57,391 bases of DNA from Zetaproteobacteria bacterium CG1_02_55_237 (GCA_001871195.1 MNXA01000017.1:1-57391); one strand, 5' to 3'; counted from the first letter of the stretch, positions 38,176-53,730 are shown. Made by a program: numbers and translations. Notes: generated by a model not told the origin, from the letters alone.

Positions 38176-39882
38176 TCAGCTGAGTGATGGATATTCTGTT
38201 CCCAGCATCTCAATCAATGGGGCCAGCTCTTTCTCGTAACGCTTCCAGCGGTCAACTGATTTGGAATACATCGACTGGCGCACCTGCATAATACTGGCCG
38301 TTTCAACCCGATGACCTGCGTTCTGAAACTCCAAGCATTGGTCACTCCACCCCAGGCCGCAGAACTCGAGCAACCGGCGCGTTTCATCCTCCTGCCTTTC
38401 CACCAGATCCTCATAGCGCAACTCATAAAAGCTCTCCGCCGGCAGAATCTTCCGCCAATGCTGCATCAGGGAAAGGTATTGCCTGTAATACATGCCCAGC
38501 GTATCCAGACGCAGGCCATAATCGTAGCTTGAGCCGCTCAGGTTCGAGGTAAAAATGGACAAGCAGGTGTCCAGCGGATGGCGCCGAACATGAATGATTC
38601 TTGCATGCGGCAAGGCACAATGGATCGCACCGAGCATGCGAATGTTACTCAGGGATTTGTCAGTAATCCGTTTGCAAACAGGTCCCGAGGCATAAAGCCT
38701 TTCGACATACAGGGTGCCGATCCTCATCCACTGCGTCGGTGAAAATTTCGCCATCTCCTCCAAGGTCAGACCCTTATCAGGATGTAGGCTGGCGAGAGCA
38801 TTCTCGAACATACTGCTTTCACCTCGACCGCTGCATTCCGGATGCGCGGCGAGGATCTGTTCGGTTAACGTGCTTCCACAACGCGGCATGCCGACGATAA
38901 ACACTGGAGCATCAGCATCCACACTGCCCCGGTGTTCAAGCACTCGGGCGGTAAAGCATCGACCGATTTCGTCCAGGTGAGCAAGCTCGGCAGCTGCATT
39001 GTATGTGCTGTGCTTTGCGCGAATCTCATTGGCCATACGAAAATGTAAGAAAGCTGCATCGTAGTCATGCAATCTTTGCAGACACTTGGCCAACGCGACA
39101 TGCAAGTCGACACGCTCGGGAGAATCAGGAGCAATATGTTCCAGTGCTCGATGGATCGCTCCAATCATCGGATCATCCGCAGAGGAAGGCATCTTTATCT
39201 CGGCCAGCAAAGCAAGTGCCGGAGCATGGTCGGGCCGAAGGGAAAGGAGCTGTTCGAGACTGGCCTGCGCCGCACTCATGTCGCCGACCTGCATTTCGGT
39301 CGCCGCCTTCTCGTATTGCCCCCGCAGATGCCCAGGGAAACGGATGAGCAATGCAACAAAACTTTTGAGTGCCTCATGCGTGTAGCCAAGATCGCGGCAA
39401 GCGATAGCTAACATCAACGCGTCTTCAGCATTGGTCAGTTGTTGCTTCTGAACGCGCCGAAGATACTCCCCTGCCTCCGCATTGCGCCCCAAAGCCTGCA
39501 AGGCCCGGCAAGCGCCTAAAAGGGCCTGTTGTTCATTCGGCTTCAAACGCTCCGCTTCCTGGTATTCGACCAGTGCTTCATCGGCCCGGCCTGTTTCCAA
39601 CAACACGAAACCGAGATTGATGCGAAACTCGTATCGCCTCGGGGCCTGCTTCACGGCTTGTCGGAAAAACAGCATGCCATCCTCGGGGCGGGAGGTTGCG
39701 AGACACATCCCTCCACGCATGTTCGCCACGTCCGGATTCCCGGGCTGGATAGATTCGATACGCTTGCAAAGATTTTCGCACATACCGAAGCTCTGTGACA
39801 TATAGGCATGCGCCGCCTGCTCGATAAGCTGACTTAGTTGTCGTTTCTGGTTATTCGAAAGCCCTCGGGGTCTTGCCTTCAA
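38176..39882 (-). CDS. TPR-repeat sulfotransferase family protein, downstream copy
   Basis: Product of 568 residues. About the first 300 residues are tetratricopeptide-like helices (for example GFVLLETGRADEALVEYQEAERLKPNE); the C-terminal half is a sulfotransferase with the 5'-PAPS loop VFIVGMPRCGSTLTEQIL (about 328-345) and the 3'-phosphate region IIHVRRHPLDTCLSIFTS. These enzymes transfer sulfate from PAPS to a protein or sugar; TPRs may hold the acceptor. Start is TTG 39882 with GGTGGGAA upstream; no near ATG. A stop-to-start gap of 64 bases separates it from its paralogue, with which it is alike throughout in domain order. Confidence 0.85.
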   Translation of the reverse strand: MKARPRGLSNNQKRQLSQLIEQAAHAYMSQSFGMCENLCKRIESIQPGNPDVANMRGGMCLATSRPEDGMLFFRQAVKQAPRRYEFRINLGFVLLETGRADEALVEYQEAERLKPNEQQALLGACRALQALGRNAEAGEYLRRVQKQQLTNAEDALMLAIACRDLGYTHEALKSFVALLIRFPGHLRGQYEKAATEMQVGDMSAAQASLEQLLSLRPDHAPALALLAEIKMPSSADDPMIGAIHRALEHIAPDSPERVDLHVALAKCLQRLHDYDAAFLHFRMANEIRAKHSTYNAAAELAHLDEIGRCFTARVLEHRGSVDADAPVFIVGMPRCGSTLTEQILAAHPECSGRGESSMFENALASLHPDKGLTLEEMAKFSPTQWMRIGTLYVERLYASGPVCKRITDKSLSNIRMLGAIHCALPHARIIHVRRHPLDTCLSIFTSNLSGSSYDYGLRLDTLGMYYRQYLSLMQHWRKILPAESFYELRYEDLVERQEDETRRLLEFCGLGWSDQCLEFQNAGHRVETASIMQVRQSMYSKSVDRWKRYEKELAPLIEMLGTEYPSLS

Positions 39883-39946
39883 AGTCTATTCCCACCCCTC
39901 CCGGATCAACGGCTTGGCTGCATAAAGCACTGCAAGGCAGTCATGG

Positions 39947-41641
39947 TCAACTGATCCCAAGGATTCTGATAAGGGGTTGCAGATGTTGCTCATACGGTTT
40001 CCATGCTGCAACCGAGTCCTTGTAAATGGAACGCCGCACCTGTGCCACACTTGTCGTAGATACCACGTTTCTTACTTGAGTGAATTGAAGGCAGTCATCG
40101 CTCCAAGGAAGGCCACAGTAATCCAGCAGCTTACGAGTTTCTTCCTCCTGATTAGTCACCAATGCCTCGTAATCCATTTCGTACATGGCCCCAGACGGCA
40201 ATACATCCCGCCAGTGCTGCATTAGTTTGAGATACATACGGTAGTAATATCCCAGTTCACCGAGGTTAAAACCATAGCCGAACTGCCCGCCTGCCAGATT
40301 GTTTTTGAAGATCGAGAAACAGGTGTCTAACGGATTACGCCGAACATGGATGATTCTAGCTCGAGGAAGCGTACAATGAATTGCTCCAACATAACGGATA
40401 TTAGTCAGCGACTTGTCAGTAATGCGCTTTGCGTCTGGCATGTCGGATCTCAGGCGCTGCAGATAGGCTGTGCCTAATTCGCGCCACTGATCCGGAGAAA
40501 AAGATGTCATGCGTTCAAGCGTGAGTACATTTTCATCGCTGTGGTAATCCAGCAGGGCATTCTTGACAAAAGTTTCACTTTCTCCCCTGCTCACCACATC
40601 GGGATGGGCTGCCAGTATCTGCTCGGACAGCGTGCTTCCACAGCGGGGCATGCCAAGAATAAAAATCGGGGTTTCATCCTCAATACCACTGTTTCTCATA
40701 CAAACATCGGGCGTATAAAAGCGCATGATTTCCTGCATATGCACCAGTTCCTCGTCCGCATTATAGGTACTTTGCTCATGACGCAGATTGTTGCCTTCCA
40801 TGATGAACTCCCAGGCGCGTTCAACATTCCCCATATCGCCCATCGCCTTGGCCAAAGCAAATGCGAGATTGGTCCGATCCACAGGCCTGCCTGCCGACTG
40901 CCGGTACTGATCCAGCATGGCACGAAGGATATCATCATCCGGATCCCTGAATTTTGTTACATCCGACACAAAGGTGTACAAACTGGAGTTGTTAGGTGCC
41001 AACCTCAGTGCCTCGCGGGCCTCACGCTGAGCCTCTTTGAAATCTCCTTCCTGCAAGGCAATCTGGGCGATCCCCAAATGCGCTTCAGCACAATCAGCCT
41101 GTATGGCCAAAACATTATCAAGACAAGCTCTGGCTCTTTCCAGCTTCGCCAGTGAGAAGCATGCACGAAACATGGCCAACAGCAGGTCTGTATTAGCTGG
41201 ATCAACAGCAAGCAAAGGCTCCAGAATCGTACAAGCCTGTTTATGTTCGCCTATCCTGATCAGGCATTGCACCAAGCCTATAGCAGCCTCAACAGACTTC
41301 GGCTCCAGAGTCGTGGCGGACTTGAATCTTTTCAGGGCATCAAACGGCATTCCCTGAGTCAGATACAGCTTCCCCAGATTTAGATGGAAGTCGGCACGCC
41401 GGGGAGCGGCATTTATGGCTCGGACAAAAAACGTTTCAGCATGCTCAAAACGGCCGTTCTGGATTGCAAGCACCCCCCTGAAATTAGCCACATCAGGATT
41501 ATTCGGTTGAATCCGATCCACCTTTTGCAGCAAGGACTCAAGAACATCAAGACGACGCAATCTCATTGCCTGGGTTGCCTGGCCGAGCAGCTCCTGAACC
41601 TTGCGCTTCTTATTGTTTGATAATTTCTTTATTTTTTCCAT
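39947..41641 (-). CDS. TPR-repeat sulfotransferase family protein, upstream copy
   Basis: Product of 564 residues and same layout as its neighbour: TPR helices over about 1-280, then IFILGMPRCGSTLSEQILAAHPD (PAPS loop) and ARIIHVRRNPLDTCFSIFKNNLAGG. Near the end both copies share a QVRxSIYKDSVxxWKxYE-like block. I choose ATG 41641 with GGGAAAG 6 bases ahead; ATG 41668 directly after the SEC-C gene stop lacks a ribosome binding site. The two genes probably arose by tandem duplication and have since diverged. Substrate unknown; extracellular polysaccharide is one possibility. Confidence 0.85.
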   Translation of the reverse strand: MEKIKKLSNNKKRKVQELLGQATQAMRLRRLDVLESLLQKVDRIQPNNPDVANFRGVLAIQNGRFEHAETFFVRAINAAPRRADFHLNLGKLYLTQGMPFDALKRFKSATTLEPKSVEAAIGLVQCLIRIGEHKQACTILEPLLAVDPANTDLLLAMFRACFSLAKLERARACLDNVLAIQADCAEAHLGIAQIALQEGDFKEAQREAREALRLAPNNSSLYTFVSDVTKFRDPDDDILRAMLDQYRQSAGRPVDRTNLAFALAKAMGDMGNVERAWEFIMEGNNLRHEQSTYNADEELVHMQEIMRFYTPDVCMRNSGIEDETPIFILGMPRCGSTLSEQILAAHPDVVSRGESETFVKNALLDYHSDENVLTLERMTSFSPDQWRELGTAYLQRLRSDMPDAKRITDKSLTNIRYVGAIHCTLPRARIIHVRRNPLDTCFSIFKNNLAGGQFGYGFNLGELGYYYRMYLKLMQHWRDVLPSGAMYEMDYEALVTNQEEETRKLLDYCGLPWSDDCLQFTQVRNVVSTTSVAQVRRSIYKDSVAAWKPYEQHLQPLIRILGIS

Positions 41642-41668
41642 TTGTCTTTCCCGAAAGTCGTCATACAT

Positions 41669-42418
41669 CTACACATGCGCCGCCACCAAACCTAGCCAAT
41701 AGCGAATGAGCACACGGCTGTAGTCGTCGCCATTGACTGAGACATCGAGCAGATCCACAAGTTCAACGGTGTATTCATTCGGAATATGATAGACAGCACC
41801 GGATGTTTCCCACACACCACCGGTCTGCATCAGGCGCAGACCAACGGTATCGCCGACATCAAGCATGCGGCTGATCCATTTATCCTCAATCGGCACAGGC
41901 TTGTCCTTGGCCGCTGATTCCCCATTGGCACGGCATACTTGAAGACTGAAGCTTTCACCCGGCGCACAATCAACCACCCGATATAAGCGCAGCGCATTCT
42001 TGCCAAGTTGTTTCAGATAATCGCTCTGCTCCCCAGTCAGATCGAGACTGGCATCCAGCAGCAATTTGAAAACTTTTTGCTTCTTGCTCTTCTTTTTATC
42101 ATCCGGAGCTATATCAAATTCACCCTCAGAGATCAGGTATTCCAGCAGATTGGTATCGTGAATATGCTTGATAGCAGGATCCGCAGTTGAAATGCCCTTG
42201 CGTTGACCGGCATCGACACCGTCAAACCAGACTTCCTCCACCCAGTGGGCCAGCGCATCGCCATGTTGCTGAGTAATCCAGTTCACAGCGTCCTGCACCA
42301 CCTCGCGATTGCCGGCGCGGACCGCCGACAGATTGCGCTCTTCCAGCATGCAGCACTTCTTGTATTTCTTGCCGCTGCCGCATGGACAGGGATCATTGCG
42401 TTCAGCTTTATGAACCAC
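41669..42418 (-). CDS. SEC-C zinc-motif protein
   Basis: Product of 249 residues. The N-terminus has the SEC-C motif RNDPCPCGSGKKYKKCC, the zinc-binding end found also in SecA. The rest has no domain I recognise; a Lys-rich stretch (DDKKKSKKQK) divides it at about residue 107-116. Start GTG 42418 has AGGAG 5 bases before it. It is directly followed by the sulfotransferase gene pair (27 bases to the chosen start). Role unknown; SEC-C motifs often mediate binding to other proteins or ribosomes. Confidence 0.75.
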   Translation of the reverse strand: MVHKAERNDPCPCGSGKKYKKCCMLEERNLSAVRAGNREVVQDAVNWITQQHGDALAHWVEEVWFDGVDAGQRKGISTADPAIKHIHDTNLLEYLISEGEFDIAPDDKKKSKKQKVFKLLLDASLDLTGEQSDYLKQLGKNALRLYRVVDCAPGESFSLQVCRANGESAAKDKPVPIEDKWISRMLDVGDTVGLRLMQTGGVWETSGAVYHIPNEYTVELVDLLDVSVNGDDYSRVLIRYWLGLVAAHV

Positions 42419-42542
42419 GAAAACTCCTTATCGCCGGGCACTATCTTATAAGTAATCCCTCAGCGGGTTAATTCATTACGAACTGGTCGGGAAGCATGAA
42501 CGGCATGCGCCTTTGCATCAAGGGCTTGCGCTCCGCACAAGC

Positions 42543-44666
42543 TCATTTCTTTTTTCGTCGTTTCCAATTCCCGCCATTTTTCCGCTGCCGGGATTCGAAC
42601 CGTCCGACAATATTACTTTGCTCAGCACCGGCAGGCACGAGACATTGATTGCCGCTGCCGATCAACTCACTGCGCCCCATTTTCTTCAATGCCTCACGCA
42701 GCAACGGCCAGTTGGCCGGATCGTGGTAGCGCAGAAAGGCCTTGTGCAGCTCGCGCTGTTTCTTGCGTTTGGGTGTGAATACAAGTTCGCTATTCCGACC
42801 GATGCGCCGTAGGGGGTTGCGGCCCGAATGATACATGGCGCTCGCCGTGGCCATGGGTGATGGCAGGAAGGCCTGCACCTGATCGGGCTTGAAATGGTTG
42901 TGCTTCAACCACAGGGCGAGATTGAGCATATCCTCATCAGTGGTTCCCGGATGAGCGGCAATAAAATAAGGAATCAGGTACTGCTTCTTGCCCGCCTTGG
43001 CCGAGAAATGATCGAACAGCTTGCGGAAGGCCTCGAAGCTACCCACACCCGGCTTCATCATCTTACCCAGTGGGCCATCCTCGGTGTGCTCCGGGGCAAT
43101 CTTCAGATAGCCACCGACATGGTGCGTAGCCAATTCCTCGACATACTCGGGAGAGCGCACGGCCAGGTCGTAACGCAGGCCAGATGCGATAAACACCTTC
43201 TTGATACCCGGAAGCGCCCTCGCCCGGCGATACAGGTGAATCAGTGGCGCATGATCGGTGTTCAGGTTCTTGCAGATATCGGGGAACACACAGGACGGCA
43301 AGCGACAGGCCGCTTCGATCTCGCGCGATTTGCAGGCCAGCCGATACATATTGGCAGTCGGCCCGCCGAGATCGGAAATCACCCCGGCAAAGCCCGGCGT
43401 CTTGTCGCGGATCGCCTCGATTTCACGCACAATCGAATCCTCGGAGCGACTCTGGATAATGCGCCCCTCATGCTCGGTGATGGAACAGAAGGTGCAGCCA
43501 CCGAAACAGCCGCGCATGATATTCACGCTGGTTTTGATCATCTCGTAGGCGGGGATTTTCGAACGTCCATAACTATCGTGCGGTCGACGCGAATACGGCA
43601 GGCCGAATACCCAGTCCATCTCCGGGGTGGTGAGCGGAATCGGTGGCGGATTCAGCCACACGTCGCGTTCACCATGCCGCTGCACGAGCGCCCGCGCATT
43701 GCCCGGGTTGGTCTCCAGATGCATCAGTCGTGAGGCATGCGCATACAGCACAGGGTCGTCCTTCACCTGCTCAAACGATGGCATGCGAATCACGGTATGT
43801 GCTGCATCCAGCCTGCGCAAGAAAATACGGATGGGCTGTGCCTGAGTTGGAGCATCGGCAGGGGCTGAGGCCCCCGTGCTGCATGTAGCGGACTGTTTTT
43901 CCTCCTGCATGGCATAAGGGTCCGCATGGGTAATCAGTTCGCCCGGGGTATCCACCTCTGTAGAGGCAATCTCCGTCCAGCCGGCCGGCACCTCTCGGCG
44001 CATCACCGCCGTGCCGCGCATGAATCCCATCTCCGTCACCGATTCGCCTGCATCCAGACGCTTGGCAATCTCCACGATCTGCCGCTCGGCATTGCCGTAC
44101 ACCAGCATCTCAGCCTTGGAATCAGGAAGCACCGAGCGGCGCACCGTGTCCGACCAATAATCGTAGTGGGCGATTCGGCGCAGCGATGCCTCAATACTGC
44201 CGATGATCACCGGCACGCCCTTGAATGCCTCGCGGCAGCGCTGGGCATAGACCGTCACCGCCCGATCCGGGCGCAGGCCTGCGGCACCATCCGGGCTGTA
44301 AGCATCCTCACTGCGGATGCGTCGCTCCGAGGTGTAGCGATTGACCATCGAATCCATATTGCCGGCCGTCACGCCATAGAACAGGCGCGGCCTGCCCAGC
44401 GCCCGGAAAGCATCCGCCGAATGCCAGTCGGGCTGGGAGATGATGCCGACCCGAAAGCCATGCGCCTCCAGCACCCGGCCAATCACTGCCATGCCGAAAC
44501 TGGGGTGATCCACATAGGCATCGCCGGTAACGATGATGATATCGCATGTGTCCCAGCCGAGCTCATCCATCTCCCGACGGGACATGGGCAACTGCGGTGC
44601 CGCAGGCGCGGAAGCCGCACAGATTGTGGCGGGAGCTTCAGCCGATTGATTCAAAGACCGCTTCAT
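42543..44666 (-). CDS. YgiQ-family radical SAM protein
   Basis: Product of 707 residues matching the UPF0313/YgiQ family along its length. N-terminal B12-binding-like half ([31 protein letters not shown], then [19 protein letters not shown]) precedes the radical SAM core with C387, C391 and C394 ([18 protein letters not shown]), then the typical [20 protein letters not shown] and [15 protein letters not shown]. The reaction is not established for the family. A low-complexity Ala-rich insert occurs near 255-280. Upstream lies the repeat-rich gene-free stretch. Confidence 0.9.
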   Translation of the reverse strand: MKRSLNQSAEAPATICAASAPAAPQLPMSRREMDELGWDTCDIIIVTGDAYVDHPSFGMAVIGRVLEAHGFRVGIISQPDWHSADAFRALGRPRLFYGVTAGNMDSMVNRYTSERRIRSEDAYSPDGAAGLRPDRAVTVYAQRCREAFKGVPVIIGSIEASLRRIAHYDYWSDTVRRSVLPDSKAEMLVYGNAERQIVEIAKRLDAGESVTEMGFMRGTAVMRREVPAGWTEIASTEVDTPGELITHADPYAMQEEKQSATCSTGASAPADAPTQAQPIRIFLRRLDAAHTVIRMPSFEQVKDDPVLYAHASRLMHLETNPGNARALVQRHGERDVWLNPPPIPLTTPEMDWVFGLPYSRRPHDSYGRSKIPAYEMIKTSVNIMRGCFGGCTFCSITEHEGRIIQSRSEDSIVREIEAIRDKTPGFAGVISDLGGPTANMYRLACKSREIEAACRLPSCVFPDICKNLNTDHAPLIHLYRRARALPGIKKVFIASGLRYDLAVRSPEYVEELATHHVGGYLKIAPEHTEDGPLGKMMKPGVGSFEAFRKLFDHFSAKAGKKQYLIPYFIAAHPGTTDEDMLNLALWLKHNHFKPDQVQAFLPSPMATASAMYHSGRNPLRRIGRNSELVFTPKRKKQRELHKAFLRYHDPANWPLLREALKKMGRSELIGSGNQCLVPAGAEQSNIVGRFESRQRKNGGNWKRRKKK

Positions 44667-44760
44667 CGCACCAGCCTAACCCATCCTCGATAATTTTTCT
44701 CAGTATCCAGCCCCTACACAAATTAAGCTCTGGTTCTGTCTTAAAGGTTTGCCTATTTAC

Positions 44761-44930
44761 GGGTCCCACTTGTAGCTGTGCCGGCCCGGGTGCTTGCCCG
44801 GCGGTGCCTTGCGTAAATAAAGGGGGCCTCATTCCCGGTTTGCGCCCGCCGGGCGAGTGCACGGACCGGAAATTCACAGCTACCCGTGGGTGGCCTTCTT
44901 TGCTTCTTTCTTGGCCACTCAAGAAAGAAG
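44761..44930 (+). repeat. Dispersed 170-bp repeat, copy B
   Basis: Gap-free partner of 4795-4964 (84 percent identical by hand count). It begins with GGGTCCCACTTGTAGCTGTG and ends in the same 11-bp inverted repeat, CTTCTTTCTTG (44903-44913) with CAAGAAAGAAG (44920-44930). Both copies are oriented the same way on the plus strand and both lie upstream of a minus-strand gene. Confidence 0.85.
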
Positions 44931-44995
44931 GAGGCTCATGGGCACAGTGCTTCAGGTAGCTGTTCGGGTTCCTCATAACGTGGATAGGTTCTTTT

Positions 44996-45050
44996 CTTCT
45001 TCTTTGCGTGCTCAAAGAAGAAGCAAGACAATTCGGCCGTCTGCCGAATT
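44996..45050. other. Two adjacent strong hairpins
   Basis: First: CTTCTTCTTTG (44996-45006) with CAAAGAAGAAG (45013-45023), 11-bp stem, 6-base loop. Second: AATTCGGC (45030-45037) with GCCGAATT (45043-45050), 8-bp stem, 5-base loop. The first resembles the terminal hairpin of the 170-bp repeat, so it could be a remnant of another copy. Confidence 0.6.
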
Positions 45051-45108
45051 GGACGCCCAAAGGGCGCCCGCAGGGCGAGGGGTATAAATGCCCCGTGTCA
45101 AAAAAAAC

Positions 45109-45282
45109 CGTGAGAAAGCTGTGAATTCCCAGGCTGGCTACTTATCCGGCGGGCGCAAACCGGGAATGAGCCCCCCTCTTCTCGCGCTAGTCCTCCGGAT
45201 AAGCACCCATCCCGGCACAGCTTTAAACGGGGCCCGGAGTCAAAGGCAAAAAAACGGCCGGCGCAGCTACAAGTGGGAACCA
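45109..45282 (-). repeat. Degenerate inverted copy C of the dispersed repeat
   Basis: On the minus strand it starts with the same CCCACTTGTAGCTG block and contains the CTCATTCCCGGTTTGCGCCC segment of copy B almost unchanged, then GGGAATTCACAGCT. Its middle carries an extra AGCTGTGCCGGG block, so it is a mosaic rather than a plain copy. The terminal hairpin is missing. Confidence 0.65.
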
Positions 45283-45298
45283 AAGGTAAAAACAGGCG

Positions 45299-45330
45299 AA
45301 AAAAAAGCCCCGGAGACCGGGGCTTTTCTG
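45299..45330. terminator. rpoC terminator
   Basis: GCCCCGG (45307-45313) and CCGGGGC (45317-45323) with loop AGA; on the minus strand eight T follow the stem. It lies about 40 bases after the rpoC stop and ends the rpo operon. T-runs on the plus side make it potentially bidirectional. Confidence 0.92.
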
Positions 45331-45361
45331 TTTGCTGACAGACAGCGCTTGAAAAAACCGC

Positions 45362-49540
<4,179 letters not shown>

Positions 49541-49543
49541 GGC

Positions 49544-52500
49544 TTAGCTCTCCTGACTTACTTTTGGTCGTTTGACCATTTCAAGGTCAATACCCAGGGC
49601 ATTGAGTTCCTTGGTCATCACATTGAACGATTCCGGAATACCGGCGTGGAAGGTCATATCGCCGCGTACGATGGATTCGTACATGGCGGTGCGTCCGGCC
49701 ACGTCATCCGACTTAACGGTGAGCATTTCCTGCAAGGTATAGGCAGCGCCGTAGGCCTGCAGCGCCCACACTTCCATTTCACCGAAGCGCTGACCGCCGA
49801 ACTGTGCCTTACCGCCCAGCGGCTGCTGGGTGACCAGGGAGTACGGACCGGTTGAACGAGCATGAATCTTCTCGTCGACCAGATGGTGCAGCTTGAGGAT
49901 ATACATATAGCCGATGGTCACATGGTGATCGAAGGCATCGCCGGTCTTGCCGTCAAACAGCTGTACCTGACCGGATTCAGGCAGATCGGCAAGCCTGAGC
50001 AAGTCGCGAATCTGGCCTTCCTTGGCGCCGTCGAACACCGGAGTGGCAATAGGTACGCCACCCTTCAACTGCTCAGCCAATTCGACCAGGTCTGCCTTGT
50101 TCATGGCGCTGATCTTTTCCACGGCATCGCTATCGCCGGCATAGGCCTGCAACATGAAGTCCTTGAGTTCCGAACCTTCGCTACGGCTGTTAAGAATATT
50201 GGCGATCTTGCGGCCGAGACCATGTGCAGCCAGTCCCATATGAATCTCAAGGATCTGACCGATGTTCATACGTGAAGGCACGCCCAACGGATTCAGACAG
50301 ATATCCACCGGGGTTCCGTCAGCCATGTACGGCATATCTTCTTCCGGAACGATAATGGAGATAACGCCCTTGTTACCATGCCGGCCGGCCATCTTGTCGC
50401 CCGGCTGCAGCTTGCGCTTCACGGCCAGGAACACCTTGACTACCTTGATCACGCCCGGCTGCAACTCGGAACCCTCGCGGGCCTTGGAAACCTTGTCCTC
50501 GAAACGCTTCTCCAAACGGGCGCGCTCCTTGTCCATGCTTTCCAGAATACCGGCTACGTTCTCGTTAACCTGATCGTCATCCACAGAAATAGCGGAAAGC
50601 TCGCGCAGCTTCTGACCTTCGAGATAGGCTGCTGTAATTTCATCGCCCTTCTTCAGGCCCTTGGCCTTGACTGCCTTGCGGCCGGCAAACAGCTTGTTCA
50701 GACGCGCCACCACGTTGGCTTCAAGAATACGGCGCTCTTCTTCCTTATCGCGGTAGAGCAGTTCAACTTCCTCTTCCTCGATGAATCTGGCGCGCTCGTC
50801 CTTTTCGTCGCCGCGGCGGGTAAACACCTGCACGTCGACAACCACACCCTCATCGCCCGGCTTGACGCGCAAGCTGGTGTCGCGCACATCGGATGCCTTC
50901 TCACCGAAGATGGCACGCAGCAGTTTCTCTTCAGGAGAGAGCTGGGTTTCACCCTTGGGGGTAATCTTGCCGACCAGAATGTCGCCCGGCTTGACCTCGG
51001 CACCAACGACGGCAATACCCGAATCGTCGAGATGACGCAGCGCATCCTCACCGACGTTGGGAATGTCACGGGTGATTTCTTCATCGCCCAGCTTGGTCTG
51101 ACGGGCTACGCATTCAAACTCCTCGATATGAATCGAGGTGTAGACATCTTCACGCACCAGCTTCTCGGAAATAACAATAGCATCCTCGAAGTTGTAGCCG
51201 CGCCATGGCATGAAGGCGAGCAGCGCATTGCGTCCGAGGGCCAGTTCGCCCTGATCCGTGCTTGGTCCATCGGCAATGATTTCACCGAGGTGCACAGCAT
51301 CGCCAACCTTAACCAGCGGACGCTGGTTGAAGCAGGTGTTCTGGTTTGAACGGCGGTACTTGAACAGACGGTAGATATCCACGCCCGGCTCGCCTTCCAC
51401 CTGCTCGGAATCGTTTACACGCACCACGATACGGCTGGCATCAACACTTTCCACCACGCCACCACGGCGCGCAGCCATGGCTACACCCGAATCGCGTGCC
51501 ACCGAGGCTTCCATACCGGTGCCGACCAGCGGCTTCTCGCTGCGCACCAACGGCACAGCCTGGCGCTGCATGTTGGAGCCCATCAATGCACGGTTGGCGT
51601 CATCATGCTCAAGGAACGGAATCAGACCGGCGGATACGGAAATCACCTGACTCGGCGATACGTCCATGTAATCAATCTGTTCAGGCGCGGCCATGATGAA
51701 GTCGCCGTTCTGGCGACACTGAATGACATCAACCTCGAAATTACCGTCTGCACCGACCTTGGCGTTGGCCTGGGCGATAACATGATTTTCCTCGGCGATG
51801 GCCGACAGGTACTCAACCTCGTCGGTCACCTTGCCGCCAACCACCTTGCGGTATGGCGTTTCAATAAAGCCGAACTCGTTAATCTTGGCAAAGCAGGACA
51901 GCGAGTTGATCAGACCGATGTTCGGACCTTCAGGCGTCTCAATAGCGCACATGCGGCCATAATGGGTCGGATGCACGTCACGCACCTCAAAGCCGGCACG
52001 TTCGCGCGACAAGCCGCCCGGGCCGAGTGCTGAGAGGCGACGCTTATGCGTCACTTCGGAAAGCGGGTTGGTCTGATCCATGAACTGGGACAGCTGCGAG
52101 GAACCGAAGAATTCGCGAACAGCGGCAATCATCGGCTTCGCATTGACCAGATCGGAAGGCATCATTTCATTCAGATCGCCAGAGCTCAGACGCTCACGGA
52201 TGGCGCGCTCCATGCGCACCAGCCCAAGACGAATCTGGTTCTGCAACAGCTCGCCGACCGAACGCAGACGACGGTTGCCAAGATGGTCGATATCGTCTGC
52301 TTCGCCAATACCGTCGCGCAGCTTAAGCAGCGTGTCCATGGTCAGCAGGATGTCTTCGTTGCGCAGTGTGGTCTTGTCCAGCGGCACATCGGCATCGTTG
52401 ATGCCCAGGCGGCTGTTCAGTTTCATACGGCCAACGCGCGACAGGTCGTAGCGGCTGGCATCGTAGAACAGTGATTCAAATAGCGCACGTGCGGTTTCCA

Positions 52501-53662
52501 CCGTCGGTGGCTCACCAGGACGCATCATGCGATAGATTTCAACGCGCGCCTCTTCCTTACTCTGCACATCGTCAAGGCGCATGGTGTCGGCCAGCCACGG
52601 ACCGCGGCGGAAGGCATCGATAAACAGGCACTCAAACTGCTTGATACCGGCAGCCTTCAGTGCATCAAGCGTCTCCACGGAAACTTCTGCATTGGTATCG
52701 ACAATGATTTCGCCACCGTCAGCCAGAATTGGCGCAGCGACATATTCGCCGACCACTGCTTCCTGCGGCACATCAATCCACTTTACATTGGCCTCGGTCA
52801 GGCGTTTGATGGCCAGCGGGGTCACCTTCTTGCCTTCGGCCACAACCGGTTTGCCGTCCACCTTGATGGCGGTCGACGCGCGGCTGCCGAGCAACTGCTC
52901 AGGCACAAACTTCATCTGCATGCCCTTGCTGTCGAAACGGAAGGTGCGACGCTCGTAAAAACGGTCAAGAATCTCCTGCTGGTTAAAGCCCAGGGCCTTG
53001 AGCAGCACACCGGCCGGCATCTTGCGACGCAGATCGATGCGGAAATTCACCTTGTCCTTGGCATCGAATTCAAAATCAAGCCAGGAACCGCGATACGGAA
53101 TAATGCGGGCCTTGAACAGGAACTTGCCCGAAGCCTGCGTTTTGCCCTTGTCATGATCGAAGAACACACCGGGAGAGCGGTGCATCTGCGATACAATGGC
53201 GCGCTCGGTACCGTTGATAATAAATGAACCGTGATCGGTCATCAGCGGGATTTCGCCCATATAGACCGACTGGTCGCGAACCTCGCGCACTGTGCGCTGC
53301 ACATTGGAGCGCGAGCCGCTCTTACCAGGATTAGCCTCATACACCGTCAAGCGAAGATTCACCTTAACCGGCAGAGCATAGGTCATGTCGCGGCGACGGC
53401 ACTCGTCGAGATCGTAACGCGGCGGGCTGTATTCCAGCGCCACAAAATCCAGCTGGGCATTTCCGGCATAATCCCGGATTGGAAACACACTCTGGAACAC
53501 CTCAGCCAGGCGAGACTCGTTAATATCGGTCTGACCCTGTCCAACACCAAGAAATTCGATGAAGGAATCTGTCTGCAGGCGAAGCATGTTCGGCATAGAG
53601 ATTGCCGGACGGATACTGCCAAAGTTTTTACGAATGCGTTTTACAGAAGTGTGCCTTGCCAT
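49544..53662 (-). CDS. rpoB: RNA polymerase beta subunit
   Basis: Product of 1372 residues. The rifampicin region is normal: [30 protein letters not shown]. Other blocks include [14 protein letters not shown]-type ([16 protein letters not shown]), [15 protein letters not shown] and [20 protein letters not shown] at the C-terminus. No resistance-type residue is obvious in the rifampicin cluster. ATG 53662 lies 110 bases after rplL, with a hairpin in between, as in other bacteria where polymerase synthesis is tuned separately from L7/L12. Confidence 0.99.
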   Translation of the reverse strand: MARHTSVKRIRKNFGSIRPAISMPNMLRLQTDSFIEFLGVGQGQTDINESRLAEVFQSVFPIRDYAGNAQLDFVALEYSPPRYDLDECRRRDMTYALPVKVNLRLTVYEANPGKSGSRSNVQRTVREVRDQSVYMGEIPLMTDHGSFIINGTERAIVSQMHRSPGVFFDHDKGKTQASGKFLFKARIIPYRGSWLDFEFDAKDKVNFRIDLRRKMPAGVLLKALGFNQQEILDRFYERRTFRFDSKGMQMKFVPEQLLGSRASTAIKVDGKPVVAEGKKVTPLAIKRLTEANVKWIDVPQEAVVGEYVAAPILADGGEIIVDTNAEVSVETLDALKAAGIKQFECLFIDAFRRGPWLADTMRLDDVQSKEEARVEIYRMMRPGEPPTVETARALFESLFYDASRYDLSRVGRMKLNSRLGINDADVPLDKTTLRNEDILLTMDTLLKLRDGIGEADDIDHLGNRRLRSVGELLQNQIRLGLVRMERAIRERLSSGDLNEMMPSDLVNAKPMIAAVREFFGSSQLSQFMDQTNPLSEVTHKRRLSALGPGGLSRERAGFEVRDVHPTHYGRMCAIETPEGPNIGLINSLSCFAKINEFGFIETPYRKVVGGKVTDEVEYLSAIAEENHVIAQANAKVGADGNFEVDVIQCRQNGDFIMAAPEQIDYMDVSPSQVISVSAGLIPFLEHDDANRALMGSNMQRQAVPLVRSEKPLVGTGMEASVARDSGVAMAARRGGVVESVDASRIVVRVNDSEQVEGEPGVDIYRLFKYRRSNQNTCFNQRPLVKVGDAVHLGEIIADGPSTDQGELALGRNALLAFMPWRGYNFEDAIVISEKLVREDVYTSIHIEEFECVARQTKLGDEEITRDIPNVGEDALRHLDDSGIAVVGAEVKPGDILVGKITPKGETQLSPEEKLLRAIFGEKASDVRDTSLRVKPGDEGVVVDVQVFTRRGDEKDERARFIEEEEVELLYRDKEEERRILEANVVARLNKLFAGRKAVKAKGLKKGDEITAAYLEGQKLRELSAISVDDDQVNENVAGILESMDKERARLEKRFEDKVSKAREGSELQPGVIKVVKVFLAVKRKLQPGDKMAGRHGNKGVISIIVPEEDMPYMADGTPVDICLNPLGVPSRMNIGQILEIHMGLAAHGLGRKIANILNSRSEGSELKDFMLQAYAGDSDAVEKISAMNKADLVELAEQLKGGVPIATPVFDGAKEGQIRDLLRLADLPESGQVQLFDGKTGDAFDHHVTIGYMYILKLHHLVDEKIHARSTGPYSLVTQQPLGGKAQFGGQRFGEMEVWALQAYGAAYTLQEMLTVKSDDVAGRTAMYESIVRGDMTFHAGIPESFNVMTKELNALGIDLEMVKRPKVSQES

Positions 53663-53705
53663 GTTGTAACCTCGCCAAAAGTTTCAGAAATGCGAAAAGG
53701 ACAAG

Positions 53706-53730
53706 CCCCGGCAGCGATTTGCTGCCGGGG
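53706..53730 (-). terminator. rplL-rpoB intergenic attenuator hairpin
   Basis: CCCCGGCAG (53706-53714) and CTGCCGGGG (53722-53730) form a 9-bp stem. On the minus strand, the transcribed one, only CTTGTCC follows, so termination is partial at best, which fits an attenuator allowing less rpoB than rplL transcription. The plus strand has a better T-run (TTTTGTCTTT). Confidence 0.6.

Larger units (their letters stand above)
44667..45361. other. Gene-free, repeat-rich interval
   Basis: About 700 bases without a credible gene. In order it holds repeat copy B (44761-44930), a pair of strong hairpins (44996-45023 and 45030-45050), a short GC block with repeated GGGCG (45051-45080), an inverted mosaic repeat copy C (45109-45282) and the rpoC terminator. 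Small open frames exist but all lie within repeats and have no ribosome binding site. Confidence 0.75.

Noticed and set aside
44638-45060. Open frames shared between repeat copies A and B with similar translations
   Set aside because: Similarity follows from DNA repeat identity; no start signal, and frames are interrupted differently in copy C.
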